Positions 35,530-44,843 of a DNA stretch of 64,000 nucleotides are shown here, piece after piece. Below the pieces are notes generated by a model, which was given only the letters and a program-made list of their open reading frames with translations, had not been told where the DNA came from and did no database searches. Made by a program: the position numbers and the translations under genes. Location: the NCBI RefSeq assembly GCF_029767755.1, contig NZ_JARUQS010000002.1:372808-436807 (forward strand), given 5' to 3'. The stretch comes from Thiomicrorhabdus sp. zzn3. Its GTDB lineage: Bacteria > Pseudomonadota > Gammaproteobacteria > Thiomicrospirales > Thiomicrospiraceae. Numbering within the stretch: the first letter of the stretch is position 1; each line of letters begins with the position of its first letter.

Positions 35530-36894
35530 TTAGTGGGCCTCTGCTGGGTCGGTTTTGCCGAGCAGACAGTAGAAGAAACCGTCCATACCGTTTTCTCCGG
35601 GGAGAATTTGGCGTCCCGGTGAGGTGTCAAAGGTCAGTCCCCAGGTCGCATCGATAGGAATCACACGAGCACTCTTTTCCTGTTGCAGAAATTGCTGCAT
35701 CTGCAGGGTATTTTCCTGCGGCAAGACCGAACAGGTCGCATAAAGCAGTTGTCCACCGGGTTTTAACAGCGGCCACAGAGCTTTGAGAATCGCGGCTTGC
35801 GTCATAACCAGTTGCTCAATGTCCTCTTCGGTACGATGCCATTTGATGTCCGGATGGCGGCGAATAATCCCGGTCGCCGAGCAGGGGGCGTCGAGCAGGA
35901 TTTTGTCAAACAGTTCGCCGTTCCACCAGTCATCCGGTTGCGAAGCATCGCCGACCTGATAGTCAGCCTGCAGCTCCAAACGGTGCAAGTTTTCAGCCAA
36001 ACGCTCAATGCGTTCCACCTCTTTTTCCAATGCAAAGACGCGGGCTTGGTTATTGGAGAGTTCCAAAAGGTGGGTGGTTTTTCCTCCGGGTGCGGCGCAG
36101 GCGTCCAGAATGTGTTCATTGGCCTTTGGCTGTAACAGGTAAGCGGCCTGCTGTGCCGCCGGATCTTGAACGCTGAAGGCACCTTCGTCATAACCGGGAA
36201 ACTGGGTGACGTCGCCGCTTTTCTCTAATACCAGTGCTTGGGATGCATGCGGATGCGGGGTGCTTTCTATCTCCTGTTCGGCAAACGCTTGTTGTAGTGT
36301 TTTCAAGCTGGTTTGCAGAGGGTTGATGCGAAGGGTCAAAGGGGCGGGCTGATTATTGGCTTCAAGGATCGCTTCCCATTGCTGCGGGTAGGCCTTGCGC
36401 AGGGTGCGCACCAACCATTGCGGATGCGATGTGCGGTGAGCCGGCTTGACATCCACGGCATCGCATATCGCCTGCTGTTCACGGATGAAGCGACGCAGCA
36501 CGCCGTTGACCAGTCCTTTGGCCCAGGGTTTTTTGAGCGATTGGGTCAGGCTGACGGTTTCCGAAACTGCCGCATGTTCGGCGGTCTCCATATAGAGCAG
36601 CTGATAGAGTCCAAGGAGAATCAGTTGGTTGATGTCTTCGTCTTTGGCTTTGAGAGGCTTGTTGAGAAGCTGATCGCGAATCGCCGCCAAGCGGGCTTGC
36701 CAGCGTAATGTTCCCATAATCAGGTTCTGGGCAAAGCTGCGTTCGCGGCGGTCTTCCAATTGCGCCAGAGCTGGAGGGAGCGCGTGGCTCAGCGAACGTC
36801 CCTCTTCCATGACCGCTAAACACACACGCAGGGCAATCAGTCGACTGAGTGTAGCGCGTCCCTGATTGGCCGTTTTGATTGGGACTGAACTCAT
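35530..36894 (-). CDS. rsmB: 16S rRNA (cytosine-967-C5)-methyltransferase RsmB
   Basis: RsmB (Sun) methylates C967 of 16S rRNA. An N-terminal NusB-like domain (1-150) precedes the catalytic domain, with the AdoMet motif DACAAPGGKTTHLLEL, the PCSATG Cys motif and the catalytic Cys in LLYATCSVLPQEN. Length 454 is typical. Its start overlaps fmt by four bases (ATGA). The Shine-Dalgarno for the following DUF4390 gene lies in its last codons. Confidence 0.96.
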   Translation of the reverse strand: MSSVPIKTANQGRATLSRLIALRVCLAVMEEGRSLSHALPPALAQLEDRRERSFAQNLIMGTLRWQARLAAIRDQLLNKPLKAKDEDINQLILLGLYQLLYMETAEHAAVSETVSLTQSLKKPWAKGLVNGVLRRFIREQQAICDAVDVKPAHRTSHPQWLVRTLRKAYPQQWEAILEANNQPAPLTLRINPLQTSLKTLQQAFAEQEIESTPHPHASQALVLEKSGDVTQFPGYDEGAFSVQDPAAQQAAYLLQPKANEHILDACAAPGGKTTHLLELSNNQARVFALEKEVERIERLAENLHRLELQADYQVGDASQPDDWWNGELFDKILLDAPCSATGIIRRHPDIKWHRTEEDIEQLVMTQAAILKALWPLLKPGGQLLYATCSVLPQENTLQMQQFLQQEKSARVIPIDATWGLTFDTSPGRQILPGENGMDGFFYCLLGKTDPAEAH

Positions 36895-37829
36895 CCGAAA
36901 TGACGTCCTGTGAGAGCACGTGATTGGCCGAAATCGTAGGCATGCATCGTCTTTTTACCGGCTGGCTGTACTTCCGTTAGCCAGATCGGTATCGTGCTCG
37001 TAGCAACCAGAATGCCTTGCTTTTCAACCTTAAGAACCGTGCCGGCAGCATCACTGTCGGTGCGATCGGAAACACGGGCCTGCAGGATGCGCAATGGTTT
37101 GCCTTCAAGCTGGGTAAAGGCAACCGGCCACGGATTGAATGCCTGGATGCGACGCACCAACTGTTCAGCGGGCTGGTTCCAATCAATTTCAGCCTCGGCT
37201 TTGCTTAATTTATGCGCGTAGGTGACTTGCGATTCATCCTGCTGTTGCGGTTTGAGCAGGCCTGCTTGAAGCTGATTCAGGGTGGCCATTAAGGCTTCAG
37301 AACCGAGTGTGCTCAAACGGTCATGCAGGGTCTGCGCGCTGTCGTCTTCGGTAATCGCTGTGGTGACCTTGTAGAGCATGTCGCCGGTATCCAGTCCAAC
37401 GTCCATCTGCATAATGGTGACGCCGGTTTCAGCATCGCCAGCTTCTATGGCGCGCTGAATCGGCGCCGCGCCGCGCCAGCGCGGTAACAAAGAGGCGTGA
37501 ATGTTGAGGCAGCCGTATTTCGGGGTGTTAAGCACCGTTTCGGGCAAGATTAGGCCGTAAGCGACGACGATCATAATGTCAGCGTTCAAATCGGCAAGCT
37601 GCTGCTGTGCTTCGGTATCGCGCAACGATTCCGGTTGGAATACCGGAATCTCATGTTGTAACGCCAGCTGTTTCACAGGACTGGCGGTGAGTTTGCGCCC
37701 TCGTCCGGCAGGGCGATCCGGTTGGGTATAAACGGCAATGACGTCGTGCCCGGAGTCAATCAGCGCCTGCAGAGGGGCGACAGAAAACTCCGGCGTACCG
37801 GCAAAAATCACTCTTAAAGGTGCGCTCAT
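36891..37829 (-). CDS. fmt: Methionyl-tRNA formyltransferase
   Basis: Fmt formylates the initiator Met-tRNA. The N-terminal formyltransferase domain contains IFAGTPEFSV, NIHASLLPRWRGAAPIQRAI with the catalytic Asn-His, and the later GVTIMQMDVGLDTGDML with its catalytic Asp. The C-terminal OB-fold domain starts near KLSKAEAEIDW. Length 312. It is six bases downstream of def, with which it is functionally paired. Confidence 0.96.
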   Translation of the reverse strand: MSAPLRVIFAGTPEFSVAPLQALIDSGHDVIAVYTQPDRPAGRGRKLTASPVKQLALQHEIPVFQPESLRDTEAQQQLADLNADIMIVVAYGLILPETVLNTPKYGCLNIHASLLPRWRGAAPIQRAIEAGDAETGVTIMQMDVGLDTGDMLYKVTTAITEDDSAQTLHDRLSTLGSEALMATLNQLQAGLLKPQQQDESQVTYAHKLSKAEAEIDWNQPAEQLVRRIQAFNPWPVAFTQLEGKPLRILQARVSDRTDSDAAGTVLKVEKQGILVATSTIPIWLTEVQPAGKKTMHAYDFGQSRALTGRHFG

Positions 37830-37835
37830 GCTCGA

Positions 37836-38351
37836 TCAGTGCTCCTCTTGCGCTTGTTCTTGCTGTAACTTGCGGAACTTTTGCAGGGCTCGCGTCCGCT
37901 TCAGACCGGAAAGATGGTCAATAAACAGTTTGCCGTTCAGGTGGTCGATTTCGTGTTGAATGCAGACGGCGAGCAGATCGTTGGCTTCCAGTTCGACGAT
38001 GTTGCCGTCACGGTCCATGCCGCGGACCAGAATGTCGCTTGGGCGCTCGACTTTTGCATAGACGCCGGGCAGAGAGAGGCAGCCCTCTTCCCAGGTAATG
38101 TGGCCGGCGCTCTTAATAATTTCCGGATTGATCAGCGCGATCGGTTGGTCTTTGCTTTCCGATACGTCAACCACAATCACTCGTTCTTGCACCGCCACTT
38201 GCGGAGCGGCCAGGCCGATACCCGGCGCGTCGTACATGGTATAAAACATGTCGTCGATTAACTTATCAAGCTCGTCGGTCATTTCTGGAACCGGAGCGCA
38301 GACTTCTCTAAGCCCCTCTTCGGGATAGAGAACAATATCGAGTTTTTCCAT
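37836..38351 (-). CDS. def: Peptide deformylase
   Basis: Fe/Zn hydrolase that removes N-formyl groups from nascent proteins. All three family motifs are present: GIGLAAPQVA, EEGCLSLPG (metal Cys) and QHEIDHLNG (two metal His and catalytic Glu). Length 171. It is the first gene of the def-fmt-rsmB-DUF4390-ntrYX run and diverges from dprA across only 48 bases. Confidence 0.97.
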   Translation of the reverse strand: MEKLDIVLYPEEGLREVCAPVPEMTDELDKLIDDMFYTMYDAPGIGLAAPQVAVQERVIVVDVSESKDQPIALINPEIIKSAGHITWEEGCLSLPGVYAKVERPSDILVRGMDRDGNIVELEANDLLAVCIQHEIDHLNGKLFIDHLSGLKRTRALQKFRKLQQEQAQEEH

Positions 38352-38386
38352 AGCGTCGTATATACTTAATTACTCTTATTACTTCT

Positions 38387-38392
38387 ATTATA
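38387..38392 (-). promoter_or_regulatory. Probable -10 element for def in the 48-bp def/dprA gap
   Basis: TATAAT on the - strand, 36 bases before the def ATG. The same bases read as TATTAT on the + strand just before the dprA ATG, so the two genes may have overlapping promoters. -35 elements are not clear. Confidence 0.45.
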
Positions 38393-38399
38393 TCTGACT

Positions 38400-39509
38400 A
38401 TGTCAAGTTTTGCTGATCTGCCCACGCTGCTGCCGTTTCATTTCAGCCACTTCTCGGTTAAACAGCTGCAATCGGTTCAAACGCATTTTGGTTCTTTGCA
38501 GGCTGCACGTCATGCAGGGCGATCCGAATGGCTGGCTACCGGTTTGGCGCGTGAAAAACAGCTGGATCAACTCCTGAATCATGAGATGGAGCGTTGGGTC
38601 GACGAGGCGTTAAGCTGGGCGCAAAATGACGCTCATGCCTTGCTCGTCATGGGGGATGAAGAATATCCGCCGAGTCTTGCCGAGATTGAGGATGCGCCGC
38701 CTCTGCTGTGGGTGCGCGGCCGGTATGAATTGTTGCAAGACCCTCAGTTGGCGATTGTCGGTAGCCGGCACGCCTCACGGCAAGGCGTCAATACCGCCAA
38801 AGACTTTGCCCGGCATCTCTCTGAGCAAGGTCTGACCATCACCAGTGGCTTGGCGTTGGGGATTGATACCGCCGCCCATGAAGGAGGTCTGCTGGGAATC
38901 GGCAAAACGGTTGCGGTGGTCGCGACCGGACTGGATCGCGTCTATCCGGCCGCGAATAAAGCGCTGGCTCACCAAATTGCCGAAGAGGGTGCTCTGGTAT
39001 CGGAGTTTCCTTTAGGAACCAAGCCGATGGCGTATCATTTTCCGAAACGTAATCGCATTATCAGTGGTTTGAGTTTGGGGACCTTGGTGGTGGAGGCGGC
39101 CTTACAGAGCGGTTCTTTAATTACCGCCAGAACCGCGCTGGAGCAAGGGCGTGAAGTGTTTGCGGTGCCAGGTTCCATTCATAATCCACAGGCCAAGGGG
39201 TGTCATCAGCTGATCCGCCAAGGGGCGAAACTGGTTGAGTGCGGTCAGGATGTTTTGGAAGAGCTGGCTCCGAAAATCCAATTTTCATCAATGCCTTCGG
39301 GCGCGATTACAGAGCGTGAAGAGAGTGGTAGTCAAAACAGAGTGGAAAGTGGCATTTTACGTTTTGTGGAATACGATCCAATCAGTTTGGATGAGCTGGT
39401 CGTGATCAGCAAAATGCCGGTTTCAGAGATACAAAGTCAGATGTTAATGCTGGAGTTGTCCGGTGAGGTTGAAGCCTTGTCGGGTGCGCGCTGGCGTCGT
39501 TTAAAGTAA
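38400..39509 (+). CDS. dprA: DNA processing protein DprA
   Basis: DprA binds incoming single-stranded DNA and loads RecA during natural transformation. The Rossmann-like core is clear: LAIVGSRHASRQG, SGLALGIDTAAHEGGL, YPAANKALAHQI, and PKRNRIISGLS. The C-terminal winged-helix domain (about 300-369) is present. Length 369 is typical. No Shine-Dalgarno precedes the ATG, and the -10-like element is nearly on top of it, so the mRNA may be leaderless or weakly translated. Together with comM this indicates potential competence. Confidence 0.95.
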   Translation: MSSFADLPTLLPFHFSHFSVKQLQSVQTHFGSLQAARHAGRSEWLATGLAREKQLDQLLNHEMERWVDEALSWAQNDAHALLVMGDEEYPPSLAEIEDAPPLLWVRGRYELLQDPQLAIVGSRHASRQGVNTAKDFARHLSEQGLTITSGLALGIDTAAHEGGLLGIGKTVAVVATGLDRVYPAANKALAHQIAEEGALVSEFPLGTKPMAYHFPKRNRIISGLSLGTLVVEAALQSGSLITARTALEQGREVFAVPGSIHNPQAKGCHQLIRQGAKLVECGQDVLEELAPKIQFSSMPSGAITEREESGSQNRVESGILRFVEYDPISLDELVVISKMPVSEIQSQMLMLELSGEVEALSGARWRRLK

Positions 39510-39518
39510 GGTAACCGT

Positions 39519-39543
39519 CCCCCTGTTTTTTCAGTGGCGGGGG
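39519..39543. terminator. Possible hairpin between convergent dprA and the receiver/ATPase gene
   Basis: CCCCC (39519-39523) and GGGGG (39539-39543) pair around a 15-base loop that contains six Ts. It fills the 34-base gap between the two stop codons. A weak terminator candidate without a T run after the stem. Confidence 0.4.
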
Positions 39544-40542
39544 TTAATGCACTTGAGTGGACGCTTTCGAATTCAGATTGATGACACAGGTGACTTTACG
39601 GCCATTTTCTGAAAACGAAAGACGGTCGAAACAGAGTTGATTTGCGAGCATAATCCCGCGTCCGTGAGCATCCGTCATCCGCGTGATGGAGAAGTCCAGA
39701 TAAGGCGTGTAATCAAATCCTTTGCCCATGTCGGTGATACTGACTTCCAGTTGCTGGTTTTTTCGTTGCCATTCGAGCTGTACACTTTTGTGTCGATTTT
39801 CCGGTAGAGACAGGCGACGACCAATTTCTGACTGTAGCCGCTCTTGCGAAATTAAACGGCTTTTTTCTTCATAACCGATTCCAAGATTACCGTGTTCAAT
39901 GGCATTTAGCATTAATTCAAACAGTCCCAGGCTGATCTTTTGCGGTTCAGGCGTTTGCAGTGCGATCATGCTGGACAGGTAGCGTGCCTGCTCGAGGGTT
40001 TGAAAACGAAAGCGCGCCTGTTCCATGAGTTCGCAGGTGTGAGTCACCAATGGAGCTTGTGCATTAATGCTTAGATGGTGATGACTCTGAATGGCCGCGT
40101 CGACAATGGAGGTCAGTTGGCCCTTTTTAAAGGGCTTCAGCAGATAGTAAAATGCGCCTGCTTCCAAACCGCGCTGAATGTCTTCGGTGCGGTTGGCCGA
40201 GGTTTGTAGCACCACCGGTATGGTGTGGTATTGGTCGCTGGATTTGAGTTCTTTCAGCAGTGTGATGCCATCTTTACGAGGCATGTGGTAGTCGAGAATC
40301 ACCGCACTGAAATAGTCTGGGCTGTGTTCGAGGATCTGTTCTAGGGCCTCCTGTCCGTCTTGTGCTGTTTGGGTCTCATAGCGCTCGGGATCAAAGAAAG
40401 CGTTCATCAATGCCAGGTTGGTCGGATCATCGTCTACCAATAACAAGCGGCGTTTGGAAGGGAAAGAGGGGGGCATGATTTGTAACGGCTCCGCTTGTTT
40501 AAAGTAAAGGTGAACAGGAAAAGAATCGACGATCATTTTCAT
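39544..40542 (-). CDS. Response regulator with C-terminal HATPase (anti-sigma-type) domain
   Basis: A receiver fused to a GHKL ATPase of the RsbW type. The receiver (about 32-155) has DDD near 38-40, the Asp in VILDYHMPRKDG, and the Lys in LLKPFKKG. The ATPase domain (about 195-330) has the N-box FELMLNAIEHGNLGIG and the G-boxes DMGKGFDY and HGRGIMLANQL. It lacks a HisKA domain, so it probably does not phosphorylate a receiver; partner switching with an anti-sigma antagonist is the likely mode. No antagonist or PP2C gene is adjacent. The start is uncertain: ATGs lie at 40542, 40536 and 40476. Confidence 0.85.
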   Translation of the reverse strand: MKMIVDSFPVHLYFKQAEPLQIMPPSFPSKRRLLLVDDDPTNLALMNAFFDPERYETQTAQDGQEALEQILEHSPDYFSAVILDYHMPRKDGITLLKELKSSDQYHTIPVVLQTSANRTEDIQRGLEAGAFYYLLKPFKKGQLTSIVDAAIQSHHHLSINAQAPLVTHTCELMEQARFRFQTLEQARYLSSMIALQTPEPQKISLGLFELMLNAIEHGNLGIGYEEKSRLISQERLQSEIGRRLSLPENRHKSVQLEWQRKNQQLEVSITDMGKGFDYTPYLDFSITRMTDAHGRGIMLANQLCFDRLSFSENGRKVTCVINLNSKASTQVH

Positions 40543-40658
40543 TATATGTCTAAGTAAAATCGTCTACCAGAAATAATGGTTCCCGGAGACTGTACGGGTA
40601 ATTCTGATATTTTTCGTTTGCAAAACACAGACTTTTTATGCACCCTGTTAAAAACATC

Positions 40659-40664
40659 TATAAT
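40659..40664 (+). promoter_or_regulatory. Probable -10 element for topA
   Basis: TATAAT 51 bases before the topA ATG. At the -35 distance only TTATGC is seen, a poor match. The start region is AT-rich, which suits the supercoiling-sensitive topA promoters known elsewhere. Confidence 0.45.
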
Positions 40665-40714
40665 GCACCGATAAAAATTTTGTGCTTTAAACTAAATCAG
40701 AGATCGACAACGAA

Positions 40715-43168
40715 ATGACAAATTTGGTGATCGTGGAGTCCCCGGCAAAAGCCAAGACCATTGAAAAATATCTGGGTAAAGATTTTACCGTGCGCTCCAG
40801 CTATGGCCACATTCGCGACATTCAGAAAAAAGGTATGGGGATTGACCTGGAAAACGGGTTTGTACCGAATTATGAGATATCTGCGGATAAAAAGAAGACC
40901 GTAAGTGAGCTCAAAAAACTGACCAAAACAGCAGATGCGGTTTGGCTGGCAACGGATGAGGACCGCGAGGGGGAGGCGATTGCCTGGCACCTTGCGGAAG
41001 CCCTAAATTTGGATGTGAACACCACCAAGCGTATCGTCTTCCATGAGATTACCAAGCCGGCGATTCAGCAAGCCATTGCCGAGCCGCGTACCGTGGATAT
41101 GGATTTGGTGAATGCGCAACAGGCGCGACGTATTCTTGATCGCATAGTGGGCTTTGAGCTGTCACCGATTCTGTGGAAAAAAATTCGCACAGGCCTGTCC
41201 GCCGGGCGAGTGCAATCGGTAGCGGTACGCTTGATTGTGGAACGTGAACGTGAAATTGAAGCCTTTGAATCCAACTTTGTCTTCCGTGTACAGGGGGGGC
41301 TGGAGCTGCTGGATGAGCAGGGGCAGGCCTGTGGAAATCTGGACGTGAAACGCACCGCAACGTTTGACACCGAAGCGGAAGCAACCGAGTTTTTACAAGC
41401 TGTGGCTCAGGCGAATTTAAGCGTTCTTTCTCTTGAGGAAAAGCCGGCCAAACGCAGCCCAAAAGCGCCGTTTACCACTTCGACATTACAGCAGGAGGCG
41501 GCTTCTAAGCTTGGTTTTTCGGTGAAGCAAACAATGATGATTGCGCAACGTTTGTATGAATCCGGAAAAATCACCTATATGCGTACCGACTCGGTGAATC
41601 TTTCCGAGTTGGCGATCGAGCAGGCCAAAAATGTCATTTGTGCCGATTATGGCAGTGAATATAGCGAGCCTCGTCGCTATCAAACCAAAAATGCCGATGC
41701 GCAAGAGGCGCACGAAGCCATTCGTCCCACCGATTTTAGTATGAAAATGGTCGAAGGTGAGCGCAATGAACAACGTCTATACCAGTTGATTTGGCGTCGT
41801 GCGATTGCATCGCAAATGGCGGAAGCCAAGTTGAAACGCACGACAGTCGAAATCGGCATTGACAGTCTACCGGGTGATAAGCTTTCAGCCAGGGGGGAAG
41901 TGGTGACCTTCGACGGTTTTTTGAAAGTGTATGACCTGGATCCGTCGGACGACAGTGGTTTGCTGCCGCCTATGCATGTGGGGCAGGCGTTGCGTGTGGC
42001 CGAACTCTCGGCGCGCCAGAGTTTTTCGCGCCCGCCGGCACGTTATAACGAAGCCAGTCTGGTACGAACGCTCGAAGAGATGGGGATTGGACGTCCTTCG
42101 ACCTATGCGCCGACCATTGATACGATTCAACAGCGCGGTTATGTGGTCAAAGAGGATCGTGAAGGCCAAGAGCGGGAGTATCGTCAGATTGTGCTCAAGT
42201 CAGGTCAAGTCAGTGCTGAAACGTTGACCGAAATGGCAGGGAGTGAGAAGAATAAGCTTTTCCCGACGGATATCGCCGGGATTGTGACCAACTTTCTGGT
42301 GAAGCATTTTGGAGAGATTCTCGATTATCAATTTACTGCGAAGGTTGAGGATAAATTTGATAACATCGCCCAAGGTAAAGTGCAATGGCAAGCGATGTTG
42401 GATGAGTTTTACCATCAGTTTCATCCGAAAGTGGTTTCGGCGGAAGATGTTTCCCGTGAAGAAGCCGGTCAGGCACGCTTCCTGGGCGAACACCCTAAAA
42501 GTGGCAAGCCGGTGTACGTCAAGATCGGTCGCTTTGGGCCTTATGTCCAGTTGGGGGATGGCGAAGGTGATGAGAAGCCAAGCTTTGCCAGTCTGATGCC
42601 GGGGCAGAAAATGGATGTGATCACCCTTGATCAAGCGCTTGAGCTGTTCAAACTGCCGCGTGAGGTCGGGGAAATGCCTGAAAGTTTCCGCGCTGAAGCC
42701 GTAGATGGCAGTGTGTTTGAAGTGCAAAAGGGGCAGAAGATTGTTGCCAAGCAGGGGCCGTTCGGTCCCTATCTCGAATACGGCCCCAAACAATATGCGC
42801 CAATCAAAGGGTTCGATCCGTTGAGTATTGAGCTGGAAGATGCGGTTGCGTTGATTGAGGCCAAAATTCAGGCGGATGCGGATAAGATCGTGAAAACTTT
42901 TCCTGGTACGGATGTGAAAATTTTGAAGGGTCGCTGGGGGCCGTATATCACGGATTTGGTAACCAAAAAGAACGCCAAGATTGCCAAAGATGAAGATCCG
43001 TTAGCCTTAACGCTGGAAGAGTGTCAGAAACGATTGGACGAGGCGCCGGAGCCGAAAAAACGCGGGCGTGCCGCAGCCAAGAAAGCCCCTGCTAAAAAGA
43101 CGGCGGCAAAGAAAACCGCTAAAACGGCTGCTAAAAAAACGACCACTAAGCGCAAAGCCTCCAAGTAG
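40715..43168 (+). CDS. topA: DNA topoisomerase I with a histone-H1-like tail and no zinc ribbons
   Basis: Type IA topoisomerase that relaxes negative supercoils. The TOPRIM domain has IVESPAKAKTIEKYL and the acidic triad in WLATDEDREGEAIAW. The catalytic Tyr is in GKITYMRTDS (about 288). The C-terminal part has three KxGPYxx-type repeat units (IGRFGPYVQLGDG, QGPFGPYLEYGP, KGRWGPYITD) in place of the four-Cys zinc ribbons of E. coli TopA. The end is a Lys/Ala-rich tail (about 780-817) with repeated KKTAAKKT-type units, like histone H1. Length 817. Confidence 0.96.
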   Translation: MTNLVIVESPAKAKTIEKYLGKDFTVRSSYGHIRDIQKKGMGIDLENGFVPNYEISADKKKTVSELKKLTKTADAVWLATDEDREGEAIAWHLAEALNLDVNTTKRIVFHEITKPAIQQAIAEPRTVDMDLVNAQQARRILDRIVGFELSPILWKKIRTGLSAGRVQSVAVRLIVEREREIEAFESNFVFRVQGGLELLDEQGQACGNLDVKRTATFDTEAEATEFLQAVAQANLSVLSLEEKPAKRSPKAPFTTSTLQQEAASKLGFSVKQTMMIAQRLYESGKITYMRTDSVNLSELAIEQAKNVICADYGSEYSEPRRYQTKNADAQEAHEAIRPTDFSMKMVEGERNEQRLYQLIWRRAIASQMAEAKLKRTTVEIGIDSLPGDKLSARGEVVTFDGFLKVYDLDPSDDSGLLPPMHVGQALRVAELSARQSFSRPPARYNEASLVRTLEEMGIGRPSTYAPTIDTIQQRGYVVKEDREGQEREYRQIVLKSGQVSAETLTEMAGSEKNKLFPTDIAGIVTNFLVKHFGEILDYQFTAKVEDKFDNIAQGKVQWQAMLDEFYHQFHPKVVSAEDVSREEAGQARFLGEHPKSGKPVYVKIGRFGPYVQLGDGEGDEKPSFASLMPGQKMDVITLDQALELFKLPREVGEMPESFRAEAVDGSVFEVQKGQKIVAKQGPFGPYLEYGPKQYAPIKGFDPLSIELEDAVALIEAKIQADADKIVKTFPGTDVKILKGRWGPYITDLVTKKNAKIAKDEDPLALTLEECQKRLDEAPEPKKRGRAAAKKAPAKKTAAKKTAKTAAKKTTTKRKASK

Positions 43169-43179
43169 AAACGGTTTTT

Positions 43180-43209
43180 GATAAAGTTAGCGGGCCTGTC
43201 GGCTTTATC
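43180..43209. terminator. Hairpin between convergent topA and the PAS-GGDEF gene
   Basis: GATAAAG (43180-43186) pairs with CTTTATC (43203-43209) around a 16-base interior. It lies 11 bases past the topA stop and 19 bases before the end of the opposing gene. A T run is missing, so its strength as a terminator is doubtful. Confidence 0.4.
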
Positions 43210-43228
43210 TGTCGTGTTGGCTGCGTAT

Positions 43229-44806
43229 TTAGCGGTGCGGTGTTTCGAGTTTGAGCTCAGCTTGTGAGAGCTGGCAAAACTCTCGATAGTGTCCCTTGCC
43301 ATTGCGTTTGGCTTCATACATGGCCGTATCTGCGGCCTTAAGCAGCGTTTTTCGATTATCTGCATCTTCGGGGAAGCGGGCAATGCCAATACTGGATCCA
43401 ACCTGAATCGTATGATTTTGGATCTTAAATGGTTCGCTTAGTTTTTGAGTGATGTTTTGGGCGATCAGCTCAAGATTTTGTGTTGAAGCGTCTTCATTGG
43501 TGGGAAGGTATGGAGTTGGATAAAAGGCGACGAACTCATCTCCTCCGACTCGTGCTGCCAGTGCATTTTCAGGCAGTTCTTGTTGAATGACTTTTCCAAT
43601 CGCGTTTAAAAGCTGATCTCCGATATCGTGTCCAAGTGTATCGTTTACCGGCTTGAAGTTGTCCAAGTCGAGAAACAGCAAAGTGATTGGGTGGCGTTCT
43701 TGGATGACGTTTTCCAGGGACTGGTAGAGTTTATTGCGATTCGCTAAGCCGGTCACACTGTCGATATTTGCCAAGTCGTCGAGCGCTTTTTGCGTGCGTT
43801 TAAGGTCGGTAATATCACTTTGCACCAGACTGTAATGGGTTTGCTGCGTTGTCTCATGAAACAGTTTGCTGACGGTGACCATGCTGGCAAGCTTTAAGTT
43901 GCCCGCCTCATCCAGCAGACTCAGTTCGCCTCGCCAGCTGCCGTGTTGTTTCAGATCCTTGATCAAACGTTCAGCCGCTTCCGGCTGCAATTTGCGTAGC
44001 AGGCCGGGCAGTGTTTCTTGATGAATGTGTTCCCGTTCAATGCCTAGAACACGGCTTAGTGCCAGGTTGCAACGAATAATCTTGAATTGCTCGTCTGCAA
44101 TTGCGATGCCCTCCGAAGAGTGCTCAATGATGGTGGCATCCAACTCCAATTCCGCTTCAATCCATTTCTGTTCACTGACATCCAGACGGATGGATGACAG
44201 CTTTTCAATTTCACCACTTGCGTTATAAAAAATTTGCCCTTTGTCGTGCACCCAAAGATAGTGGCCGTCTTCGTGGCGTACCCGGTGGGTACATTCAAAG
44301 TGGCGCTGTTCTCCACTGAGCATTTTCAGTAGCCGCTGCTGAACCGCTTGCTGGTCTTTAGGGTGGATGCGGTTTTGCAAATCGTGAAGATTGTTGAGAT
44401 TGGTATCGGAAGGTAATCCCAGGAGGTTTTTCCATTGGGGAGAAAAGCGCGCTTTATTGTGTTTAACATCCCATTCCCAATAGGCGATCTGGTCACTTTG
44501 CATCAGCGTTTTGAACGTGTTGTCTTCGCAATCGTGCTGTCTTTTAAGTTGTTTGATCTGGGATTGATGGTTTGCTTGCTGCTCAATGAGTTGTGTCTGT
44601 AAAAGCTTGTTTTGGCGGGTTTGTTTAAACATCATTAGCAGCAGCAGTGCCAGCAAAACCCAGATGGCTTGGGAGAGGGTGAGCGGAAGCCAGTGTATCA
44701 GTGGTTGTAAGGCAGGCATGGTTGGTGCAAGTGATAGTATCAGCAATACTCCCCAAATGGAGAGGATCAAGGTGCGATCAGGTAGAGCTCTAAGAAGGGT
44801 TTGCAT
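43229..44806 (-). CDS. Membrane PAS-PAS diguanylate cyclase
   Basis: A c-di-GMP-producing enzyme of 525 residues. Two N-terminal helices (about 12-33 and 38-60) lead through a coiled segment to a PAS/PAC pair (about 100-220, with FSPQWKNLLGLP and HEDGHYLWVHDKG), a second PAS (about 225-340), and a GGDEF domain with IDSVTGLANRN and an intact GGDEF site in AARVGGDEFV. The RxxD inhibition site is absent. The GKGHYREF ending is typical of GGDEF domains. No EAL domain. A - strand TATAAT stands at 44844-44849. Confidence 0.94.
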   Translation of the reverse strand: MQTLLRALPDRTLILSIWGVLLILSLAPTMPALQPLIHWLPLTLSQAIWVLLALLLLMMFKQTRQNKLLQTQLIEQQANHQSQIKQLKRQHDCEDNTFKTLMQSDQIAYWEWDVKHNKARFSPQWKNLLGLPSDTNLNNLHDLQNRIHPKDQQAVQQRLLKMLSGEQRHFECTHRVRHEDGHYLWVHDKGQIFYNASGEIEKLSSIRLDVSEQKWIEAELELDATIIEHSSEGIAIADEQFKIIRCNLALSRVLGIEREHIHQETLPGLLRKLQPEAAERLIKDLKQHGSWRGELSLLDEAGNLKLASMVTVSKLFHETTQQTHYSLVQSDITDLKRTQKALDDLANIDSVTGLANRNKLYQSLENVIQERHPITLLFLDLDNFKPVNDTLGHDIGDQLLNAIGKVIQQELPENALAARVGGDEFVAFYPTPYLPTNEDASTQNLELIAQNITQKLSEPFKIQNHTIQVGSSIGIARFPEDADNRKTLLKAADTAMYEAKRNGKGHYREFCQLSQAELKLETPHR

Positions 44807-44843
44807 GCAGGATACTGAAACTTATGGTTTGATCTGAGTCGCG

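Noticed and set aside
43050-43165. Low-complexity Lys/Ala end of topA as a possible frameshift artefact
   Set aside because: The frame runs cleanly to a stop and such H1-like tails are known on bacterial topoisomerases.
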